NCBI GenBank assembly: GCA_946612055.1
Contig: CAMOEH010000052.1
Coordinates: 1-5,744, forward strand
Length of the DNA: 5,744 bases
Origin: an uncultured Bacillota bacterium
GTDB taxonomy: Bacteria > Bacillota_I > Bacilli_A > RFN20 > CAG-826
Direction: 5' to 3'
Positions 1 through 3,465 of the stretch are shown here, piece by piece (position 1 is the stretch's first letter; each line of letters begins with the position of its first letter). The position numbers and the translations under genes are program-made. A model generated the notes under the pieces. That model ran no database searches and was not told the DNA's origin. It worked only from the letters and a program-made list of their open reading frames with translations.

Positions 1-108
1 CCTATATCCCAAATCGTCTTTTTGATATTCAAATTCGCATCCACAATATTCGCACTTTATGGCGTAAACATTGTCCTTATCGTATTCTTTGGTTACCTTG
101 ACAGCCAT
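1..108 (-). CDS. Zinc-ribbon-like small protein, N-terminal part (cut by window start)
   Basis: The first 36 codons of a minus-strand gene are visible, starting with ATG at 108-106 and open at the window edge. The residues begin MAVKVTKEYDKDNVYAIK and continue with a CxxCxC motif (Cys19, Cys22, Cys24), then an FEYQKDDLGYR-like stretch. A CxxC pair followed by an aromatic/acidic segment is what one half of a zinc ribbon looks like. The partner CxxC, if present, would lie outside the window. There is no signal peptide or membrane segment in the visible part, so it is probably cytoplasmic. The start is supported by AAGGAA (121-116) seven bases upstream. The gene has the same orientation as the operon ending at 240 but is separated from it by 131 nt with its own promoter-like elements, so it is probably transcribed separately. 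The exact function is unknown. Confidence 0.72.
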   Translation of the reverse strand, partial: MAVKVTKEYDKDNVYAIKCEYCGCEFEYQKDDLGYR

Positions 109-115
109 TTGTTAG

Positions 116-121
116 TTCCTT
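116..121 (-). promoter_or_regulatory. Ribosome binding site of the zinc-ribbon gene
   Basis: AAGGAA on the minus strand, seven bases before the ATG at 108, fixes the start of the partial gene. A second SD-like stretch, AAAGGACAATT (133-123), lies just upstream but is too far from this ATG to serve it. The only nearby alternative start (TTG) gives a frame that closes after 15 codons. Confidence 0.6.
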
Positions 122-137
122 CAATTGTCCTTTCTCA

Positions 138-159
138 ATAATAACCGATTTAAACCGGT
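138..159 (-). promoter_or_regulatory. Candidate -10 box with adjoining operator-like palindrome for the zinc-ribbon gene
   Basis: On the minus strand TATTAT (143-138) is a good -10 hexamer about 30 nt upstream of the ATG at 108. Directly upstream of it, with no gap, lies a 16-bp imperfect palindrome (144-159, ACCGATTTAAACCGGT on the plus strand) in which 14 of 16 bases are symmetric around a central TTTAAA. It therefore fills the spacer between the -10 and the expected -35 position, a classic place for a repressor site. No good -35 hexamer is visible. Promoter and operator roles are inferred from sequence and position only. Confidence 0.4.
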
Positions 160-239
160 GATACATAAAAACTTGTAAGGAAACATTAAATTCAAAGAAA
201 AAGTCTTATCTAGAAGCAGAGACGTGGTGAATTAACGAA

Positions 240-1079
240 TCAGATGTCCCCACGGAAATACTTTTCGTAATTCTTCTTCCAATAATGAGGATGTCGATCC
301 TTTTCTCCTTCTTTAGGAGAGAAAGAATAAACTCCATTTACTTTCCAAGAACGGAATAGCCCTGGCTCGATACATCCTTTCGGGCAATGGAAAACGCAAC
401 GCTCACACATATAGCATTGCCCTCCAAAATGGAATTTGCCATCGACATAGGTGATGTTATGGGTGGGACATGCATTGATGCATTTATGGCAATGGATGCA
501 TTCATTTTCTTTCACTTTATAGAAGCGTCCATTAAACCTTCCACCAAACCATTGAATGCGAAGAATCGCAGCAAAAGGACGGTCAAGGAAATAACGTTTG
601 ATCGGCCTCTTCTTGTTTTGAAGAATTTCTAATGTATCTAACGGAATCCTTCTTTTGGCTTCCTCGTCCATTTGAAATGCCATTTCTTCCGTATGCCGGA
701 ACATGAAGGAATAAGGCATGAGGTAGTGGTATTCGTTTTCGATGAAGAGATTCCTTTTCTTTAACATCGAAGATAGACGCAAGCTAGAGGCGTTATTCCA
801 AAATAGATGCTCGCCTGAATTCTTCATGACGAAGCAAGAGATCCTCTTTTCGGATTTGCCCATCTTCTTGACGTATTGAATCATCGGCTTGGGGCAATTG
901 AAAGCGTAGATCGGATAGAAGAAGCCAACCCCATCGATGTTGGAATAATCGGGATACTCTTCTTTCTCTACGTTAAAAACAACGACCTCGTGTCCATGGT
1001 TTTCAAATTCTTTCTTCGCATAACCTAAGACGCGAAGAGAATTGCCCGTTCCGGAAAAATAGAGGAAAGCAAAACGCAT
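240..1079 (-). CDS. EFR1-type protein: flavodoxin domain fused to two [4Fe-4S] clusters
   Basis: This is a 279-residue cytoplasmic redox protein. Its N-terminal half is flavodoxin-like: the opening strand FAFLYFSGTGNS places the FMN phosphate-binding loop SGTGNS at residues 9-14. The segment GFFYPIYAFNCPKP (52-65) matches the family's second flavin loop. The C-terminal part carries two complete bacterial-type ferredoxin motifs, C194-x2-C197-x2-C200-x3-C204-P and C222-x2-C225-x2-C228-x3-C232-P, predicted to bind two [4Fe-4S] clusters. All eight cysteines are present. NCBI names this arrangement 'EFR1 family ferrodoxin', common in anaerobic Firmicutes; the electron partners of most members are unknown. 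It is the last gene of the operon. Its ATG is 2 nt after the stop of the SDR gene, and an AGGA (1093-1090) inside the end of that gene, 10 nt from the ATG, is its ribosome binding site. It likely passes electrons between a flavin donor and ferredoxin-type acceptors, possibly for the SDR partner (inference). Confidence 0.92.
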   Translation of the reverse strand: MRFAFLYFSGTGNSLRVLGYAKKEFENHGHEVVVFNVEKEEYPDYSNIDGVGFFYPIYAFNCPKPMIQYVKKMGKSEKRISCFVMKNSGEHLFWNNASSLRLSSMLKKRNLFIENEYHYLMPYSFMFRHTEEMAFQMDEEAKRRIPLDTLEILQNKKRPIKRYFLDRPFAAILRIQWFGGRFNGRFYKVKENECIHCHKCINACPTHNITYVDGKFHFGGQCYMCERCVFHCPKGCIEPGLFRSWKVNGVYSFSPKEGEKDRHPHYWKKNYEKYFRGDI

Positions 1080-1081
1080 CT

Positions 1082-2596
1082 TTAGTCCATCCTGGCAACG
1101 AAGCCATCTTCAAAATAATAACGATGGTTTTCTTCTTTAGAGAACGTATCGTAATGGATGCTTGCCATGATTTTATCTTTCTTAGAAAGGCGGTCATAAT
1201 CCCAGACATAGGATTCATATAAAGGCTGATGCCAATGGCCCGCTCGTAAGATGGTGTAGGGACGGGCAGAAAAAGCAAAGCCATCTTGATCTTCCCATTC
1301 CAAAGGTTTCTTCATGTCCCCATCAAAGGAAGAAGATAGCAGTTTCCCTCCATGGGCTATCGCGACATTCCGTAGATCTTCTATCGTGATATCTTCGTCT
1401 TTCTTATCGAAATCAAAGCCATAATCAACGAAGGAAGCGGATTCGTTCTTTCGTCTTTGCTTGAAATCTTTATCTTCTTCGAAAACATAGAAATCATCCC
1501 AAGTCGTAGGAAGCTTCTCATAAGCTTCTTTAGAGCCGAAGAAAGCGGTGATGCGCGGCCAATCTTCGTGAGCATACCAATAAGCAGGAGCATTCGAATC
1601 TTTCATCAACGGCTTTAAGGCAAAAGCCCTGATCCAGCTTTTGGGGACGAGCCTTCCTAATTTGACATAGGGATTTGCCTTGCCAACTTTTTGCCAATAT
1701 TCGTCCAAATTATCTTCTTGATAATGGAACAAATCTTCAAGCACGTACCCATCGAAATACCATCCTCCATGGAAGTTACGGATGATGTTATCTTTCGGGG
1801 TGAAGAATTGTTGGCATTTGCCGCCCATCAAAGAGAAGCCACCAGAAATCGTCCCGATTCCCGTGACACGGTTACTCTCTTTCGCGCCAAGATTAAAAAC
1901 CTTGCCCCAGAACACACCATCGAGATTCCTTTTTTGATCTTCAAGGATGATATTGCGCATCAACCTGGCGGAATCTTCGTCGGTAGACCATTCCAAGACA
2001 TTGTTGAAAGCCGTATGGAACATGAGACCATCGTTCATATTGGCTTTGAGCATATCGCGATAGACCATGGCCGTTTGCCTAATGATGGCGTAGCGGTGGA
2101 TATTGGATTCCAAAATCATCCATTCCGCCCGCATCTTGTTCGTGGAATAGACATCGAATGCACTAGGGAATAAAGGATCGCCAACCCGGACAAAAGGATG
2201 CTTATAATCGCGATGCCCATACAAAGCAACCGAAGTGATATCGATGAAGCGAGCCTCGGGATTGACCTTCTCGATGGCTTGGACGAGGTTCTTCGTTCCT
2301 AATTCATTGGCTTCGTAGGATAGCAACGGCTTTTTATCCGAAAGAGGAGGGATAACGCCGGCTAGATTAAGAACATAGTCTTGGCCTTTGACGTAATCTT
2401 CAACGGTCTGGTAATCCTTAAGATTGCCCAAAACGATGGATACGTTGTTATGCCCTTTGATGATTTTGCGAATTTTCTTGATGCGTTTGTCATCAGGCAA
2501 AAGCAGCAAGGATAATTCAATGTCTTTGACAGGCAAAAGAAAGCGGAGCGTCATCTCGCCCATATGGCCCGTCGAACCGGTTAATGCGACTTTCAT
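1082..2596 (-). CDS. NAD(P)-dependent epimerase/dehydratase (extended SDR) with a long C-terminal extension
   Basis: This 504-residue protein starts with a Rossmann fold: TGSTGHMG at residues 6-13 is the TGxxGxxG dinucleotide motif. NLAG (77-80) is the conserved strand-4 motif, and DITSVALYG (119-127) with Y150-x3-K154 gives the Ser/Tyr/Lys catalytic set of extended SDR enzymes. The fold accounts for about the first 320 residues. Typical family members are 300-350 residues, so some 170 residues are extra. Within the extension, residues 407-460 resemble a treble-clef zinc-finger module of the A-x-GG-x-LS...W-x-C-x2-GH...WCPxC type, but with the metal ligands replaced. The substrate cannot be predicted; nucleotide sugars, sterols and other carbonyl compounds are all possible for this fold. 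It is the middle gene of the operon: the ATG lies 2 nt after the FNT stop and the EFR1 gene begins 2 nt after its own stop, so translation is likely coupled. Its ribosome binding site is weak (GAGAG-like, inside the end of the FNT gene), which also fits coupling. No signal peptide or membrane helix is evident. Confidence 0.9.
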   Translation of the reverse strand: MKVALTGSTGHMGEMTLRFLLPVKDIELSLLLLPDDKRIKKIRKIIKGHNNVSIVLGNLKDYQTVEDYVKGQDYVLNLAGVIPPLSDKKPLLSYEANELGTKNLVQAIEKVNPEARFIDITSVALYGHRDYKHPFVRVGDPLFPSAFDVYSTNKMRAEWMILESNIHRYAIIRQTAMVYRDMLKANMNDGLMFHTAFNNVLEWSTDEDSARLMRNIILEDQKRNLDGVFWGKVFNLGAKESNRVTGIGTISGGFSLMGGKCQQFFTPKDNIIRNFHGGWYFDGYVLEDLFHYQEDNLDEYWQKVGKANPYVKLGRLVPKSWIRAFALKPLMKDSNAPAYWYAHEDWPRITAFFGSKEAYEKLPTTWDDFYVFEEDKDFKQRRKNESASFVDYGFDFDKKDEDITIEDLRNVAIAHGGKLLSSSFDGDMKKPLEWEDQDGFAFSARPYTILRAGHWHQPLYESYVWDYDRLSKKDKIMASIHYDTFSKEENHRYYFEDGFVARMD

Positions 2597-2598
2597 AG

Positions 2599-3282
2599 TT
2601 ATTTGTTTGTCTCTCTTTCTTTATTAAAGAAGGGTAACGAATTTTGAAGGAGATAGACGATGATGCTTCCTAAGGCATTGCCAATCATCGCGACGATGAT
2701 GGAGACAATCGCGCATAAGAAATCAAAATTGGCCACGCGGATTTGGGCGTAGGCGAAATAGAAGACGTTGGCGATGGAGTGGTTGCAGCCCGTCAAGACC
2801 ATCGTTCCAATCGAAAGCGCGATCATCAGCAATTTGCCAACCGTGTGATCGACTTTGCGGAAGCATTCGACGGCAAGATAAACGAAGACGCCTGCCCCGA
2901 TGGAACGGAGGAAGGACAAGATAAAGGAAGATTCTGCCCCATAAACGAATTTGGTCGCGGTCGAAACGGTCCAATCTTTGAAGACGGCTCCGCATAAATA
3001 GCCAACAGCCATCGCCCCGATGACGTTGCCGATCATCATGATGAAGACATCGAGTAGATACCATTTGTCTTTTTCTAAGACGTAGCCGACTTTGCCTGTG
3101 AATAGTTTTGCTCCCAATAAGCAAACGCACATCAAGCCAAAGGAGAAGAAAATGCCTCCTAATATTGGATGTCCCATCGAGGAGAGTTGGAGATTAATGC
3201 CTCCTCCTAATGCGATCAATGCGCCGGCAAGGACGCCAAGGCGAAGGCTAGAAAGAATGTCTTTAAGTTTCATGATGTTCAT
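2599..3282 (-). CDS. Formate/nitrite transporter (FNT) family channel
   Basis: This is a 227-residue integral membrane protein with six predicted helices (about residues 13-33, 38-60, 76-99, 122-140, 150-180 with a break, 187-213). FNT proteins are pentameric aquaporin-like channels that move formate, nitrite, hydrosulfide, lactate or related monovalent anions with protons. Family hallmarks present are GVLAGALIALGGG (16-28) in helix 1, LFTG (60-63) after helix 2, GNVIGA (85-90) in helix 3, GCNHSIAN (165-172) with the central pore histidine H168 (equivalent to the GFEHSVAN region of FocA), and GNALG (201-205) in helix 6. It is shorter than most members (about 250-285) because the loops and C-terminal tail are short. 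Start choice is uncertain: ATG at 3282 has AGAGG only 3 nt upstream, while Met4 at 3273 has it 12 nt upstream. First gene of the operon; the substrate is not decidable, but the redox neighbours make formate or hydrosulfide reasonable guesses. Confidence 0.93.
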   Translation of the reverse strand: MNIMKLKDILSSLRLGVLAGALIALGGGINLQLSSMGHPILGGIFFSFGLMCVCLLGAKLFTGKVGYVLEKDKWYLLDVFIMMIGNVIGAMAVGYLCGAVFKDWTVSTATKFVYGAESSFILSFLRSIGAGVFVYLAVECFRKVDHTVGKLLMIALSIGTMVLTGCNHSIANVFYFAYAQIRVANFDFLCAIVSIIVAMIGNALGSIIVYLLQNSLPFFNKERETNK

Positions 3283-3376
3283 TTTCCTCTTTTAACGAAC
3301 GAAAGCAACCCTTGAGCCCAATTTGAGCACGCCTATAGGCGCTTGCATAAAAGCGAAAATAACATTCTTGTTGCAT
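3263..3376 (-). CDS. Candidate 37-aa leader peptide ORF upstream of the FNT gene
   Basis: On the minus strand AAAAAGGACATTAA leads into ATG at 3376-3374, putting an AAGGA core (3387-3383) at an ideal 6 nt from the start. The frame stays open for 37 codons and ends in TAA at 3265-3263, 9 nt inside the longest FNT reading frame after its Met4 codon. The peptide begins MQQECYFRFYASAYRRAQIG and ends KEENEHHET; it is rich in Tyr/Phe/Arg and has two Cys. It has no signal peptide, no membrane helix and no family I recognise. It is out of frame with the FNT gene and overlaps both possible FNT starts, so ribosomes finishing it would be placed to start the channel gene. The ribosome binding site is better than that of FNT itself. 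An ORF of this length can arise by chance, and the region could instead be untranslated or upstream of the real promoter. Confidence 0.35.
   Translation of the reverse strand: MQQECYFRFYASAYRRAQIGLKGCFRSLKEENEHHET
3330..3341. repeat. 12-bp perfect palindrome in the divergent intergenic region
   Basis: CGCCTATAGGCG is a perfect inverted repeat. On the minus strand it is flanked by GCA (plus two unpaired bases) and TGC, so a transcript of the FNT operon could form a small hairpin with a TATA loop. It is not followed by a T-run, so it is not an intrinsic terminator. It lies about 50 nt upstream of the FNT start and about 85 nt upstream of the surface-protein promoter, inside the candidate leader ORF. 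A regulator site or an mRNA hairpin are both possible. Confidence 0.4.
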
Positions 3377-3412
3377 TTAATGTCCTTTTTGTTTCATAGA
3401 GGGCTGAATTGT

Positions 3413-3441
3413 TTGAAAGGGCTTACAACACTACAAATAAT
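3413..3441 (+). promoter_or_regulatory. Promoter of the secreted modular protein gene
   Basis: TTGAAA (3413-3418, 5 of 6 matches to the sigma-70/sigma-A -35) and AATAAT (3436-3441, 5 of 6 to the -10) are separated by exactly 17 bp. Transcription would start near 3448, giving a very short leader of under 20 nt before the ATG at 3466. The match and spacing are good; there is no experimental support. Confidence 0.6.
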
Positions 3442-3450
3442 GAAACCGCA

Positions 3451-3459
3451 AAGGAAGGA
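3451..3459 (+). promoter_or_regulatory. Strong ribosome binding site of the secreted protein gene
   Basis: AAGGAAGGA lies 6 nt before the ATG at 3466 and offers two overlapping AAGGA cores. It decides the start of the long plus-strand frame, together with the typical signal peptide that follows immediately. Confidence 0.75.
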
Positions 3460-3465
3460 CAATTC

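Noticed and set aside
198..223. Possible intrinsic terminator after the EFR1 gene
   Set aside because: On the minus strand GTCT...AGAC is followed by TTTTT, but the stem is only 4 bp with a 13-nt loop, too weak to call.
231..242. Use of TGA as tryptophan (Mollicutes code 4)
   Set aside because: TGA ends the EFR1 gene at a sensible length, all tryptophans in the real genes use TGG, and read-through would add only ten unremarkable residues.
387..632. Plus-strand 81-codon ORF
   Set aside because: It is the antisense shadow of the EFR1 gene, covering its cysteine clusters, with no ribosome binding site and no sensible protein.
1003..1593. Minus-strand ORFs at 1003-1284 and 1381-1593
   Set aside because: They are alternative frames inside the SDR and EFR1 genes with low-complexity, unrecognisable products.
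1691..2173. Plus-strand 160-codon ORF
   Set aside because: It is antisense to the SDR gene, whose own protein has clear catalytic motifs on the other strand.
2723..3295. Arg-rich minus ORF 2723-3130 and plus ORFs 2743-2997 and 3092-3295
   Set aside because: All overlap the FNT gene; the FNT helices and signature motifs leave no doubt which frame is real.
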